Below, piece by piece: positions 42,192 through 51,925 of a stretch of DNA of 64,000 bases (positions are counted from its first letter, which is position 1; every line of letters begins with the position of its first letter). The position numbers and the translations under genes were made by a program. Below the pieces are notes generated by a model that saw only the letters and a program-made list of their open reading frames with translations, was not told the origin of the DNA and did not search any database. Origin of the DNA: Halopseudomonas sabulinigri (GTDB taxonomy: Bacteria > Pseudomonadota > Gammaproteobacteria > Pseudomonadales > Pseudomonadaceae); the NCBI GenBank assembly GCA_011053055.1, contig DRHT01000047.1, forward strand, positions 62,001 through 126,000, given 5' to 3'.

Positions 42192-42221
42192 AATGTAGCC
42201 GTTAGGCTGAGTGCGGGTCAA
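42192..42221 (-). promoter_or_regulatory. Promoter of the leader-ilvA transcript
   Basis: On the minus strand TTGACC (42221-42216, five of six), an 18-base spacer and TACATT (42197-42192, four of six) form a moderate sigma-70 promoter in the gap after the MscS gene. Transcription would start at about 42185, at the ATG of the leader peptide. Confidence 0.6.
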
Positions 42222-42259
42222 GCGGCATCTTGCTCGACCCATTGGCACAACGCTGCAAG

Positions 42260-43291
42260 TTACTCACGTGGCGCACTCGGGTCGAGCAGATCCTCGGCGC
42301 CGCGCTTGCTCTGATCCTGTGCGATCTGCGCGTCCAGATCGCCTTGCACCCGCATGTCTACTGCAGATTCGCTACTGGGCTGCAGCTTGGGCTTGGCTGC
42401 TGGCGATTCGGGTGCCCCGGCAGTGGGCGTCAAGACTGCACTGCGTTCGGTAAGCTGCACTCGGTAGATAGGTTCGGGCATGTCCATTTCGGCCTCTTCC
42501 AGCGCCAATTTAACCTGACGGATGGCCTCACTCTTGACGCTGATGAAGTCATGGCTGCGTTGATCGACCCAAGCGTGATAACGCACTTGCACATTGGAAT
42601 CACCGAGTGCAGTGATATAGGCGCGTGGCGGCGGTGTATCCATTACGCCGTCAAGGCTATCCAGCTTGCTGGTGCCGATACGCTGTGCGAGTACCAGATC
42701 CTCATTGACGCCAATACCCACATCAAAGGAAAAGCGCCGGCTGGGGTTGCGTGTGTAATTGAGCATGACGCTGCTGAACACCAATGCATTGGGCACCCGC
42801 AAGTGGTTGCCGTCGAGGGTCATCAGGACGGTGGCGCGTGATGTGAGGGCAACGACGACGCCTTCATTACCGTCTATGACGACATGGTCTTTGGGGGCAA
42901 AAGGCTGACGCAGGCTCATCAAGATACCGGCCAGGTAGTTTTCCATGGTGTTTTTGAAGGCAAAACCCAAAGCGACGCCGAGCACCCCGGCGGTCCCGAG
43001 CACAGCGCCGACCAAGGCCGTCGCGTTCATGATCTCGAGTGCGATGAGGATACCGATCACGGTGGCGCTCCATCGCACTGTGGTGCGCGTCAGATCGCGC
43101 ATAAAGGGGTTGCGCGAGGTAAACCGCTCCAGCACTGCGCGGCGTGATAACCAGCCACCCGCAGCCCAGCATAGGCTGATCACTAGCAATGCCAGCAAGA
43201 GCATGGGCAGGGCCGCCAATAGGCGATACGCCTCTTCCAGCAGACGTTGCATTACCGGTTCCAGATCAAAGTGCAGTTGCTCTGCGTCCAT
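42260..43291 (-). CDS. Small-conductance mechanosensitive channel (MscS family)
   Basis: A 343-residue membrane channel that opens under osmotic downshock. There are three N-terminal hydrophobic segments. The pore helix is seen as ALVGAVLGTAGVLGVALGFAFKNTMENYLAGI, with the alternating Gly/Ala pattern (core GTAGVLGVALGFAF); the beta-domain LRQPFAPKDHVVIDGNEG follows. The C-terminal 55 residues are rich in Pro, Ala, Ser and charged residues and look disordered, an addition to the basic MscS fold. It is followed by the ilvA leader promoter. Confidence 0.92.
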   Translation of the reverse strand: MDAEQLHFDLEPVMQRLLEEAYRLLAALPMLLLALLVISLCWAAGGWLSRRAVLERFTSRNPFMRDLTRTTVRWSATVIGILIALEIMNATALVGAVLGTAGVLGVALGFAFKNTMENYLAGILMSLRQPFAPKDHVVIDGNEGVVVALTSRATVLMTLDGNHLRVPNALVFSSVMLNYTRNPSRRFSFDVGIGVNEDLVLAQRIGTSKLDSLDGVMDTPPPRAYITALGDSNVQVRYHAWVDQRSHDFISVKSEAIRQVKLALEEAEMDMPEPIYRVQLTERSAVLTPTAGAPESPAAKPKLQPSSESAVDMRVQGDLDAQIAQDQSKRGAEDLLDPSAPRE

Positions 43292-43330
43292 CTATGTCTC
43301 CGTGTTCTTGAAATCCGGGATGCCCGGCGG

Positions 43331-43528
43331 TCACTCTTTGGCTGGGGTGAAGATGCTTTCTATCGGTAAGGAAAATACCCTCGCCAATTTAAATGCCAAG
43401 GGTAAGCTTGGATCGTATTTTTCCTGCTCAATGGCGTTGATGGTCTGGCGCGAAACGCCGATACGGTTGGCCAGCTCGCCCTGTGACCAGCCCGCTACGT
43501 TGCGCATTTCCCTGAGTCGACTTTTCAA
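43331..43528 (-). CDS. Small XRE-family helix-turn-helix regulator
   Basis: A 65-residue DNA-binding protein made of one helix-turn-helix domain: SRLREMRNVAGWSQGELAN then RIGVSRQTINAIEQEKYDPS and a C-terminal IFTPAKE. This compact type is common as a free-standing regulator. The start is set at TTG 43528, where GAGG stands eight bases upstream and homologues begin MKxRL; the frame extends further but without family similarity. Target unknown. It lies 39 bases before the MscS gene on the same strand. Confidence 0.8.
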   Translation of the reverse strand: MKSRLREMRNVAGWSQGELANRIGVSRQTINAIEQEKYDPSLPLAFKLARVFSLPIESIFTPAKE

Positions 43529-43710
43529 GGGTAGCGCCTCACGGCAAAGGTATAGCACCTTGCTACGAGACCGCTCCTGGTAGTGGCGAGTGCGGCTGAA
43601 CCGGACTCGTAAAAATAGTGTCGCTCGTTCATCAGCCGCCTCTCTGCAAAGCAAGCTTTGCCCTTCGATGTCTGTGTGTCAGCTCTACTTTACAGCAGTA
43701 GCGGGGGATG

Positions 43711-44049
43711 TCAGTCGTCGCGGGTGAGGACTTCCAACAATTCAATTTCGAACTCTAGATTAGAGTTGGCCTTAATCAGGCCCATAGAGCGCTCGCCGTA
43801 GGCGAGGTGGGCGGGTACATAGAGTGTGCGCTTGCCGCCGACCTGCATGCCCATCATGCCCTGATCCCAACCTTTAATGACGCGGCCGGTTCCGATCACG
43901 CACTGGAAGGGTTTACCGCGCTGGTGCGAGGAGTCAAACACGCTGCCGTCGTCCAGTCGTCCGGTGTAGTGGACGGTAATGAGGGCGCCTTTAACGCACT
44001 CTTTACCCTCGCCTTGTTGTGAGTCGGTGATCTTCAGTTCGTTGCTCAT
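43711..44049 (-). CDS. FKBP-type peptidyl-prolyl cis-trans isomerase
   Basis: A 112-residue cytoplasmic proline isomerase with a single FKBP domain. Diagnostic segments are ITVHYTGRLDDGSVFDSS, the VIKGWDQGMMGMQVGGKR loop, and PAHLAYGERS; the aromatic active-site residues of the family are present. There is no signal peptide. The ATG at 44049 is used since the conserved domain begins soon after; upstream codons of the open frame overlap the tag promoter region. It is divergent from tag. Confidence 0.9.
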   Translation of the reverse strand: MSNELKITDSQQGEGKECVKGALITVHYTGRLDDGSVFDSSHQRGKPFQCVIGTGRVIKGWDQGMMGMQVGGKRTLYVPAHLAYGERSMGLIKANSNLEFEIELLEVLTRDD

Positions 44050-44159
44050 AGGTAACACCCGCGGTAGCAATTGAAGAGGGAGGCTTTTTGGCAAATGGCC
44101 GTGCGCAGAGTATAAACACCTCTGAGCTTTGCAACCGATTCTCTCAGGAGCCAACAACC

Positions 44160-44750
44160 GTGACCGCCACAGACCATTTATCCGTCGTTCGCTGTCAGTG
44201 GTGCTCGGCTGATCCGCTATACCAGCAGTATCACGATCAGGAGTGGGGCGTGCCCTGCTACGAGGCAGATAATTTGTTTGAAATGCTTATGCTGGAAGGC
44301 TTTCAGGCGGGTTTGTCTTGGATTACCGTGCTGCGTAAGCGGGCTCACTACCGCACCCTGTATCGCAATTTTGATGTGCAGTTTATGGCCACCCAGAGCG
44401 ATGAGCAGCTGCAAGCGCTGTTGCTGGATACGGGCATCATCCGCAATCGCCTCAAGGTGTATGGCGCGCGGCGCAACGCGCAGGCCTGGTTGAAGCTGAG
44501 TGAGCAGCATGATCCTGTCACCTGGCTGTGGCAGTTTGTGGGTGGCCAGACACAGATCAATCATTTTGCCGGTTTGCGCGATATTCCAGCAAAAACCGCA
44601 GAAGCTGAAGCCATGAGTAAAGCCTTGAAGAAAGCCGGATTCACCTTTGTAGGGCCGACCATTTGTTACGCCTTTATGCAGGCTACCGGCATGGTGATGG
44701 ACCACACACAGGACTGTTTTCGTTACCCGGCGCTGGCTAAAGAAAGCTAG
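44160..44750 (+). CDS. tag: DNA-3-methyladenine glycosylase I
   Basis: A 196-residue base-excision repair enzyme that removes 3-methyladenine from alkylated DNA. The N-terminal zinc-site segment RCQWCSADPLYQQYHDQEWGVP and the LMLEGFQAGLSWITVLRKR helix-hairpin region match Tag; the C-terminal GPTICYAFMQATGMVMDH supplies the remaining conserved residues. The GTG at 44160 is preferred, with AGGAG nine bases upstream. This gene adjoins glyQ in the usual Pseudomonas order; here four genes have come between. Confidence 0.95.
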   Translation: MTATDHLSVVRCQWCSADPLYQQYHDQEWGVPCYEADNLFEMLMLEGFQAGLSWITVLRKRAHYRTLYRNFDVQFMATQSDEQLQALLLDTGIIRNRLKVYGARRNAQAWLKLSEQHDPVTWLWQFVGGQTQINHFAGLRDIPAKTAEAEAMSKALKKAGFTFVGPTICYAFMQATGMVMDHTQDCFRYPALAKES

Positions 44751-44816
44751 TGGTGCTCGCCCAATGCGCTATCGCAACTTACAATGGGTTTTTGATCTGA
44801 TGCTGAGGTGTGTGCA

Positions 44817-45704
44817 GTGGAGCGGTTGAAAGGCGCGTTCATAATTGGGTTTCTGAAACTCTTTTCATTACTGCCGTTCTCGGTGGCGCAAGGTTTGGGG
44901 GCTTTTGTTGGCTGGTTGATGTGGAAGTTGCCCAACCGCTCACGTGATGTGACGCGCATCAATCTCAGCCATTGCATGCCGGAGTTGAACGAGGCGGAGC
45001 TGGATGATCTGGTGCATCGTACCCTGCTCGATACGGGGCGCAGCATGGCGGAAAGCGCCTGCGCCTGGATGTGGTCGCCAAGTAAAACCGTTGGACTGAT
45101 CAAAGAGGTCGAAGGGGCTCACTTGCTAGCTGAAGCGCTCGCTGCGGGCAAAGGTGTGGTGGGTATCACCAGCCATTTGGGTAACTGGGAAGTGCTTAAC
45201 CACTGGTATTGTTCGCACGCCAAACCGATCATTTTTTATCGTCCGCCAAAGCAGAAAGCGGTGGATGAGTTGCTGCAACGCCAACGTACCCAGATGGGCA
45301 ACAAGGTCGCGGCTTCTACCCGTGAGGGTATTATCAGTGTGATGCGTGAGGTGCGTCGTGGCGGTGCTGTAGGTATCCCCGCTGATCCTGAGCCGGCTTT
45401 GAAGAGCGGCCTGTTCGTACCCTTTTTTGCAACTCAAGCACTGACCAGCAAGTTTGTTCCCAACCTGCTCAAGGGCAATGATGCTAAAGCATTGTTTTTC
45501 CATTGCTTACGCTTGCCTGACAATAGCGGCTTCAAGGTGATTCTTGAGGAGGCGCCGGAGGCACTCTACAGCGCTGATGAGTTTACAGCCGTAGCCTGCA
45601 TGAGCGCGGTGATTGAGGGCTATGTGCGGCGCTGGCCCAGCCAGTACATGTGGAGTATGAAACGCTTCAAAAAACGCCCAGAGGGCGAAAAAAGATGGTA
45701 TTAA
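44817..45704 (+). CDS. lpxL: Lipid A late acyltransferase (LpxL/HtrB family)
   Basis: A 295-residue inner-membrane acyltransferase that adds a secondary acyl chain, usually laurate or hydroxylaurate, to lipid A. It has an N-terminal membrane anchor (GAFIIGFLKLFSLLPF) and the catalytic HX4E motif HLGNWE (His120, Glu125). GIPADPEPA and PFFATQALT follow as in LpxL. The GTG at 44817 has GAGG eight bases upstream and gives the family start MERLKGA; the GTG at 44808 lacks a site. Which acyl position it modifies cannot be told. Confidence 0.9.
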   Translation: MERLKGAFIIGFLKLFSLLPFSVAQGLGAFVGWLMWKLPNRSRDVTRINLSHCMPELNEAELDDLVHRTLLDTGRSMAESACAWMWSPSKTVGLIKEVEGAHLLAEALAAGKGVVGITSHLGNWEVLNHWYCSHAKPIIFYRPPKQKAVDELLQRQRTQMGNKVAASTREGIISVMREVRRGGAVGIPADPEPALKSGLFVPFFATQALTSKFVPNLLKGNDAKALFFHCLRLPDNSGFKVILEEAPEALYSADEFTAVACMSAVIEGYVRRWPSQYMWSMKRFKKRPEGEKRWY

Positions 45705-45812
45705 AGCGGTAGTTTTAGCTCAGACTTCACTCGAGCCAATGGCAGTGATGTACGGAACGACTCCGTCACGGACCCGGTTTAGAAGGTCCGAACGTGTACA
45801 GGGGGACTTTAA

Positions 45813-46082
45813 ATGAGTAACCAACGTCAGCACCCACGTACGCCCATGCGGGCGCAAATCAAGATATGGCACGCTAGCTTTGGCGAGCTATTGGCGCATA
45901 CCAAAGACCTGTCTGATGGTGGGGTCTTCGTTGAGCACCCTGACATGGCGACCCTGGAAGTAGGTGAAGAAGTCACCGGTCAGGTCCAGGGTATGCCGTT
46001 TGAGGCGCCAGTATTGCGCATGATAGTTCAGCGGATCATCGCCGGCGAAGGTGCCGGCATGCAGTTTCTCGACGAAGACTGA
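45813..46082 (+). CDS. Single-domain PilZ protein
   Basis: An 89-residue PilZ domain. The motifs are RQHPRTPMR at the start (RxxxR-like: Arg5 to Arg9) and the second motif DLSDGGVF around residue 32-39. Single-domain PilZ proteins bind cyclic di-GMP or act as adaptors. The start has GGGGG about eight bases upstream. It ends five bases before the convergent trkH. Role unknown; its place after lpxL is conserved in Pseudomonas. Confidence 0.88.
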   Translation: MSNQRQHPRTPMRAQIKIWHASFGELLAHTKDLSDGGVFVEHPDMATLEVGEEVTGQVQGMPFEAPVLRMIVQRIIAGEGAGMQFLDED

Positions 46083-46087
46083 ACCGC

Positions 46088-47536
46088 TCAGCGGCGCCAG
46101 AACATCGGCGTCAGCAGTACCAGCAGGGTGAATACTTCAAGACGACCCAGCAGCATGGCGAACGCCAAAATCCACTTCACCGACGCATCGAGATTGCCAT
46201 AGTGAACCGACACTTCGCCCAGCCCTGGACCGAGGTTGTTGATACAGGCTGTCAGCGCTGAGAAGGCGGTAACGAAGTCCAGCCCGCTGCCCAGCAGAAT
46301 CAGAAACAGCATTGCGAAGGTGAACACGTACACCGCGCAGAATCCCCAGACGGCCTCAACCACTCGATCAGGTACCGGCTTGTTGCCCAGCTTGACCGGA
46401 AACACCCCGTGCGGATGCAACAGCCGCTTGGTCTCACGGGTGCCCTGCTTGTATAGCAGCAGCACGCGAATCACCTTCATGCCGCCACCCGTTGAACCTG
46501 CGCAGGCGCCGATAAAGCTAGCGTACAGTAGTAGGTATGGCAGCAGGGTTGGCCAGGTCGAGAAATCGGTGACGCCAAAGCCAGTGGTAGTGGCGATCGA
46601 AACGGTTTCAAAAGCGGCGTAACGAATCGACGTCCACACATCGTGGTGCTGGAAGTGAATCAGCACGGCGGTGCAGACCACAAATAGCGCGCAGAGGATC
46701 AGCACATAGGCACGGCACTCTGGGTCAAGCCAATAGTTTTTTAGGGAACGAAAGCGCCAGGCGAGAAAGTGCAGCGCGAAGTTGATGCCGGAAATCAGCA
46801 TGAACAAAATGCAGATACCTTCGATCAACGGGCTGTTGTAATAGCCGATGCTGGCATCGTGGGTGGAGAAACCACCGATGGCGACGGTCGAGAAGCTGTG
46901 GCCAATGGCGTCGAACAGCTCCATGCCTGCCGCCCAATAAGCCAACGCGCAAGCCAACGTCAAACCGGCGTAAATGTACCAAAGTACTTTGGCGGTTTCG
47001 GCGATGCGCGGAGTCAGTTTGTTTTCTTTGAGTGGCCCCGGCATCTCGGCCCGATACAGCTGCATACCCCCCACACCCAGCATCGGTAGGATCGCCACCG
47101 CCAGTACGATGATCCCCATACCGCCAAACCACTGCAGTTGCTGGCGGTAGTAGAGCAAGGCACGCGGCAGCGTATCCAGCCCGGTAATCACCGTGGCCCC
47201 GGTGGTTGTGAGGCCGGAGAAAGACTCGAATACCGCATCCGCCACACTGAGGTCGGGCATGTCCAACAGCCACAGCGGCACTGCACCGAACAGCCCCAGT
47301 ACCAGCCAGAACAATACCGTAATCAGGTAGCCGTCCCGGGTTCTCAGCTCATTCCGCTGCCCATGCATCGGATACCAGATCAGTGCGCCAGCCACCATGG
47401 TGATTGCGAAGCCGCTGAGAAAAGCGTTCATTGCCGGTTCGTTATAGTAGAACCCAACGCCCGCCGCCGGCAGCATGCTGGTAGAAAACAGCATCAATAG
47501 AATGCCGATGATGCGTTGTATCTGGGGGTACTGCAT
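46088..47536 (-). CDS. trkH: Trk potassium uptake membrane subunit
   Basis: A 482-residue potassium channel-like transporter with four pore repeats. Pore-loop segments such as GLTTTGATVITGLD, GGFSTHD and ATTTGFGVTDFSTWP are visible, together with the late TACINNLGPGLGEV loop. It works with the TrkA ring encoded 13 bases upstream in the same operon. The length matches TrkH. Confidence 0.96.
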   Translation of the reverse strand: MQYPQIQRIIGILLMLFSTSMLPAAGVGFYYNEPAMNAFLSGFAITMVAGALIWYPMHGQRNELRTRDGYLITVLFWLVLGLFGAVPLWLLDMPDLSVADAVFESFSGLTTTGATVITGLDTLPRALLYYRQQLQWFGGMGIIVLAVAILPMLGVGGMQLYRAEMPGPLKENKLTPRIAETAKVLWYIYAGLTLACALAYWAAGMELFDAIGHSFSTVAIGGFSTHDASIGYYNSPLIEGICILFMLISGINFALHFLAWRFRSLKNYWLDPECRAYVLILCALFVVCTAVLIHFQHHDVWTSIRYAAFETVSIATTTGFGVTDFSTWPTLLPYLLLYASFIGACAGSTGGGMKVIRVLLLYKQGTRETKRLLHPHGVFPVKLGNKPVPDRVVEAVWGFCAVYVFTFAMLFLILLGSGLDFVTAFSALTACINNLGPGLGEVSVHYGNLDASVKWILAFAMLLGRLEVFTLLVLLTPMFWRR

Positions 47537-47549
47537 GCAGCTGCTTACC

Positions 47550-48923
47550 TCAGAAGAATGTCAGGCCGACCTGAAACAGGCGCTCGACATCGCGAATATG
47601 TTTTTTATCAATCACGAAGAGAATCACGTGGTCATCCGACTCAATGACAGTTGAGTCGTGAGCGATTAATACCTCTTCATCGCGCACGATAGCGCCGATG
47701 GTGGTGCCGGGTGGCAGGTCGATCTGGCCGATCGCCTTACCGACGACCTTGGAAGAGCGTGCGTCGCCGTGCGCCACAGCTTCAATCGCTTCTGCTGCCC
47801 CGCGGCGCAGTGAGTAGACGTTGACGATGTCGCCTCTGCGCACGTGGGTGAGTAGCGTACCAATGGTGGTTTGCGAGGGTGAAATGGCAATGTCGATCTC
47901 GCCGCCCTGCACCAGGTCAACATAAGCCGGGTTGTTGATCAACGTCATGACCTTACGTGCGCCTAACCGTTTGGCCAGCATTGAGGACATGATGTTGGCT
48001 TCGTCATCGTTGGTCACGGCGCAGAAAATATCGACTTCTTCGATGTTCTCTTCAATCAGCAACTCGCGGTCCGAAGCACTGCCGTGCAGTACCACTGCGC
48101 GGTCGAGATTTTGCGAGAGGTAATCGGCGCGGGCCTTGCTGGCTTCGATGATTTTCACTTGGTAACGGCTTTCGATCGCTTCCGCCAGTCGCTCACCGAT
48201 ATTGCCGCCGCCAGCAATGATCACGCGTTTGTGGGTTTTCTCTACCCTGCGCAGCTCACTCATTACCGCGCGAATGTCCCGCGTGGCGGCGATGAAAAAC
48301 ACCTCATCATCGGCCTCAATAATGGTGTCGCCCTTGGGAATGATCGGTCTGTCTTTGCGGAAGATGGCCGCCACGCGCGTGTCGACGCCAGGCATATGCT
48401 GGCGTAGGAAACGTAGCTCCTGACCGACCAGCGGGCCACCATAGTAGGCGCGTACTGCTACCAGCTGCGCCTTGCCTTCGGCAAAATCCAGTACCTGCAA
48501 GGCACCGGGGTGCTCGATTAAGCGTTTGATGTAGTTGGTGACCACCTGCTCAGGGCTGATCAGTACGTCAATCGGCACTGCTTCGTTGTGAAACAGGCCG
48601 CCACGGGTTAGATAAGCTGATTCGCGCACTCGAGCTATCTTGGTCGGCGTGCGGAACAAGGTGTACGCGACTTGGCAGGCGATCATGTTGGTTTCATCAC
48701 TGCTGGTCACTGCGATCAGCATGTCGGCATCGTCGGCACCGGCTTGGCGTAAAACAGTCGGGAACGAGCCTTTGCCTTGTACGGTTCGAATATCCAGGCG
48801 ATCGCCAAGCTCACGCAAGCGCACCGCATCGGTGTCGATCACGGTAATGTCGTTGGCTTCGCTGGCCAGTTGTGCCGCCAGACTGCCGCCGACCTGACCG
48901 GCGCCAAGTATGATGATTTTCAT
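47550..48923 (-). CDS. trkA: Trk potassium uptake regulator TrkA
   Basis: A 457-residue cytoplasmic protein with two RCK-type Rossmann units that bind NAD(H) and nucleotides and gate TrkH. The first loop is [12 protein letters not shown] at the start and the second is [12 protein letters not shown] near residue 236. Each half ends in a TrkA-C domain. Its ATG overlaps the rsmB stop by one base, and trkH follows after 13 bases, so rsmB, trkA and trkH are one transcript. Confidence 0.97.
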   Translation of the reverse strand: MKIIILGAGQVGGSLAAQLASEANDITVIDTDAVRLRELGDRLDIRTVQGKGSFPTVLRQAGADDADMLIAVTSSDETNMIACQVAYTLFRTPTKIARVRESAYLTRGGLFHNEAVPIDVLISPEQVVTNYIKRLIEHPGALQVLDFAEGKAQLVAVRAYYGGPLVGQELRFLRQHMPGVDTRVAAIFRKDRPIIPKGDTIIEADDEVFFIAATRDIRAVMSELRRVEKTHKRVIIAGGGNIGERLAEAIESRYQVKIIEASKARADYLSQNLDRAVVLHGSASDRELLIEENIEEVDIFCAVTNDDEANIMSSMLAKRLGARKVMTLINNPAYVDLVQGGEIDIAISPSQTTIGTLLTHVRRGDIVNVYSLRRGAAEAIEAVAHGDARSSKVVGKAIGQIDLPPGTTIGAIVRDEEVLIAHDSTVIESDDHVILFVIDKKHIRDVERLFQVGLTFF

Positions 48924-50269
48924 TACACAGCGTCCTTCTGGGCCGCAACCGGTTGAACCAAAGCCGGGCTGACGGAGAGCTTGACCAGCTTGGCCAGATA
49001 AAACCCATCATGACCTTCCGCCTGCGGTAGCAACTGACGGCCGCAAGGCTGAGCAATGCCATACGCGGGGGCAATATCCAGTGCGCGTGCGCCGGGTTGG
49101 CGTGCCAGAAAAGCCTCTATCACCTGGGTGTTCTCCTCGGGTAGTACTGAGCAGGTGGCATATACCAATATTCCGCCGACCGCCAATGTTTGCCACAGCT
49201 GGTCCAGCATTTCGCCTTGTAGCTTGGCTAATGCACTGATATCGGCCGCCTTACGCGTTAGCTTGATATCCGGATGCCGGCGAATGACGCCAGTAGCGGA
49301 ACAAGGAGCGTCCAGCAGGATACGCTGGAATGGCTTGCCATCCCACCAATCAGCCAAAGCGCGGGCATCGGCTGCCTTAAGCGTAGCCTGTAATTGCAGG
49401 CGCTCGAGGTTCTCGGTCACGCGTTTGAGGCGCTGTGGCTCCAGATCCAGCGCAACTACTTCAGCCAGCGCTGTCTGCTGCTCGAGAATCTGACAGGTCT
49501 TGCCGCCGGGTGCGCAGCAGGCATCCAGTACTCGCTGGCCCGGTTGCAAATCCAGCAGAGGTGCGGCGAGTTGCGCGGCCTCATCCTGCACACTAACGAG
49601 TCCGTCGGCAAAGCCGGGCAACTGATGCACGTCACAGGCTTGTGCGAGCTGAATACCCACGGTGCTGAACTCACAGGCGCTAGCGGCAATCCCGGCGGCC
49701 TGTAGTGTCTGCAAATAATCATCGCGGCTGACTTGGCGTTGATTGACGCGCAAGGTCATCGGCGGATGCAGGTTATTGGCATGGGCGATGGCGTCGAGCT
49801 GCTCTGGCCAAGCGCGTTGCAGTCGCTTGAACAACCAACCGGGATGCGATACCCGCTGCGACGGAGACTGATCAACGATAGCCAAGAGTTCATCGCCTTC
49901 GCGCTGGACCCGGCGTAACACCGCGTTGAGCATGCCTTTGGCCCACGGCTTGCCCATCTCGCTGGCGACATCCACGGTAGCGCCAATGGCGGCATGCGCG
50001 GGCACCCGCAAATACAGCAATTGATAGAGTCCTACTAACAACAGCGCCTGGAGGTCGAGATCGGCCGCTTTCATCGGCTTTTTCAATAGTTCGCGCGCGA
50101 GTGCGTCAAGCCGGGTGTACCAGCGTGCCGTGCCAAAGGCTAACTCCTGCACGAGCGCTTGGTCGCGCGGCGCAACCTCTTGCATCTGTTTGGGCAGACT
50201 GCCGCCGAGTGACGCCTTTTCGGCCATTACCGCAGTCAGTGCGCGGGCAGCAGCGAGGCGTGGGCTCAC
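48923..50269 (-). CDS. rsmB: 16S rRNA (cytosine967-C5)-methyltransferase
   Basis: A 448-residue enzyme with an N-terminal NusB-like RNA-binding domain (about 1-140) and a C-terminal SAM methyltransferase domain. SAM loop [21 protein letters not shown] and the catalytic-cysteine motif [11 protein letters not shown] are all intact. It overlaps fmt by four bases upstream (ATGA) and trkA by one downstream. The def-fmt-rsmB-trkA order is conserved in gammaproteobacteria. Confidence 0.97.
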   Translation of the reverse strand: MSPRLAAARALTAVMAEKASLGGSLPKQMQEVAPRDQALVQELAFGTARWYTRLDALARELLKKPMKAADLDLQALLLVGLYQLLYLRVPAHAAIGATVDVASEMGKPWAKGMLNAVLRRVQREGDELLAIVDQSPSQRVSHPGWLFKRLQRAWPEQLDAIAHANNLHPPMTLRVNQRQVSRDDYLQTLQAAGIAASACEFSTVGIQLAQACDVHQLPGFADGLVSVQDEAAQLAAPLLDLQPGQRVLDACCAPGGKTCQILEQQTALAEVVALDLEPQRLKRVTENLERLQLQATLKAADARALADWWDGKPFQRILLDAPCSATGVIRRHPDIKLTRKAADISALAKLQGEMLDQLWQTLAVGGILVYATCSVLPEENTQVIEAFLARQPGARALDIAPAYGIAQPCGRQLLPQAEGHDGFYLAKLVKLSVSPALVQPVAAQKDAV

Positions 50270-51219
50270 TGTCCGTTCCCCAGCAGTAGGCCGGGAGCAA
50301 ACTGTTCACGACGCGCGTTGTACAGATCGCTGAAGGCCAGCGGCTTACCGCCCGGCAATTGCAGGCGGGTTAGCAGTAGCGCGCCTTGACCGCAGGCAAT
50401 CAACAGCCCTTCCTTATTGCACACCAGTACTTCACCCGGTGTGCCTGCGCCTTCGGCAGTTTGCGCGGCCCAGACTTTAAGCGGCTTGCCATCCAGACTC
50501 GCGTGCGCCAGCGGCCAGGGATTGAAGGCGCGAATCAGGCAGTCCAGCTCGGCCGCGGGGCGCTGCCAATCGAGTGCGGCTGCCTGCTTGTTCAACTTAT
50601 GGGCATAGGTGGCAAGTGTGTCGTCCTGAGCTTCCGCTGACAGGCTGCCTGCGGCTAATCCTTCAATCGCTTGCAATACGGCGGGTGGGCCAAGCTCGGC
50701 CAAGCGATCATGCAGGCTGCCACCGGTGTCGGCTGGGCTGATGGGTGTGCCGACTTTTAGCAGCATGGGACCGGTATCCAGCCCAGCCTCCATCTGCATC
50801 ACGGTCACTCCTGATTCCCGGTCGCCGGCTTCGATTGCGCGTTGAATTGGCGCCGCGCCGCGCCAGCGAGGTAACAGTGAGGCGTGGCTATTAATGCAGC
50901 CTAGGCGCGGTACATCCAGCACGGCCTGGGGCAGAATTAATCCATACGCGACCACCACCATCAGATCAGGCTTCACTGCGGCCAGCTCTTGTTGTGCTTC
51001 CACGCTACGCAGCTTTTCTGGTTGATAAACCGTCAAACCTTGCTGCAACGCTAGTTGCTTGACCGCGCTCATCGCAACTTTGTGGCCGCGACCGGCAGGT
51101 CGATCGGGCTGGGTATAGACGCCGACGATACTCAGCCCGGCGTCGATCAGGGCTTGCAGATGGGCTGCAGCGAACTCAGGCGTACCGGCAAACAGGATGC
51201 GCAGATCAGTCGACTTCAT
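50266..51219 (-). CDS. fmt: Methionyl-tRNA formyltransferase
   Basis: A 317-residue enzyme that formylates initiator Met-tRNA using 10-formyltetrahydrofolate. The formyl-transferase core has [13 protein letters not shown], the catalytic [16 protein letters not shown] segment (with its Asn-His-Asp set nearby in [12 protein letters not shown] and [14 protein letters not shown]), and a C-terminal OB-like domain. The ATG at 51219 is used since the conserved [10 protein letters not shown] start begins there. It lies 54 bases after def. Confidence 0.97.
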   Translation of the reverse strand: MKSTDLRILFAGTPEFAAAHLQALIDAGLSIVGVYTQPDRPAGRGHKVAMSAVKQLALQQGLTVYQPEKLRSVEAQQELAAVKPDLMVVVAYGLILPQAVLDVPRLGCINSHASLLPRWRGAAPIQRAIEAGDRESGVTVMQMEAGLDTGPMLLKVGTPISPADTGGSLHDRLAELGPPAVLQAIEGLAAGSLSAEAQDDTLATYAHKLNKQAAALDWQRPAAELDCLIRAFNPWPLAHASLDGKPLKVWAAQTAEGAGTPGEVLVCNKEGLLIACGQGALLLTRLQLPGGKPLAFSDLYNARREQFAPGLLLGNGQ

Positions 51220-51273
51220 GTGGTTCCGTAAAGAAAAGGCTTGCCGAAGCAAGCCTTGATGATCAGGTCCGAA

Positions 51274-51786
51274 TCAGGCGTTGGCCTGGGTCCGGTGAAT
51301 TTTTTCCAGTTTCTTGCGAATCCGGTCGCGCTTAAGATTGGATAGGTAATCGACAAACAACTTGCCGTTAAGGTGGTCGCATTCGTGCTGGATACACACG
51401 GCTAACAGGCCTTCATACACCTCGTCAAAAGCATTGCCGTCGCGGTCCAGCGCCTTGACGCGTACACGCTCTGGCCGGTTCACACTTTCGTAGAAACCGG
51501 GTACCGACAAGCAACCTTCTTGCATCTCTTCCAGCTCGTCGGTCAACGGCTCTAACTCGGGGTTTATAAACACCCGTGGCGCGCTGCGATCCTCGGACAG
51601 ATCGATCACCACTACGCGCTCGTGGACGTTGACCTGAGATGCTGCCAGGCCAATACCTGGAGCGTCGTACATGGTCTCGAACATGTCGTCGACGAGCTGC
51701 TTGATGCGGTTATCCACGGCGGCTACCGGTTTGGCGATAGTACGCAATCGTGGGTCGGGAAATTCAAGTATGTTTAGTATGGCCAT
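51274..51786 (-). CDS. def: Peptide deformylase
   Basis: A 170-residue metallo-hydrolase that removes the formyl group from new proteins. The three conserved motifs are [18 protein letters not shown] and QHECDHLNG, holding the metal ligands Cys and the two His plus the catalytic Glu. The length is normal for type I enzymes. First gene of def-fmt-rsmB-trkA-trkH, divergent from the LysM gene. Confidence 0.98.
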   Translation of the reverse strand: MAILNILEFPDPRLRTIAKPVAAVDNRIKQLVDDMFETMYDAPGIGLAASQVNVHERVVVIDLSEDRSAPRVFINPELEPLTDELEEMQEGCLSVPGFYESVNRPERVRVKALDRDGNAFDEVYEGLLAVCIQHECDHLNGKLFVDYLSNLKRDRIRKKLEKIHRTQANA

Positions 51787-51925
51787 ATCGGTTTGTGATG
51801 CTTTATGTGGAACAAATCTAAATTGTGCTGCTAAGATGATGAGCAGCTTGGAATAAAGCGGGTCTAGCGTGTGGGAGCACGTGCCAGACCTAAGTGCTGA
51901 CCTCTATAATAAAGGGATTCGTGTC

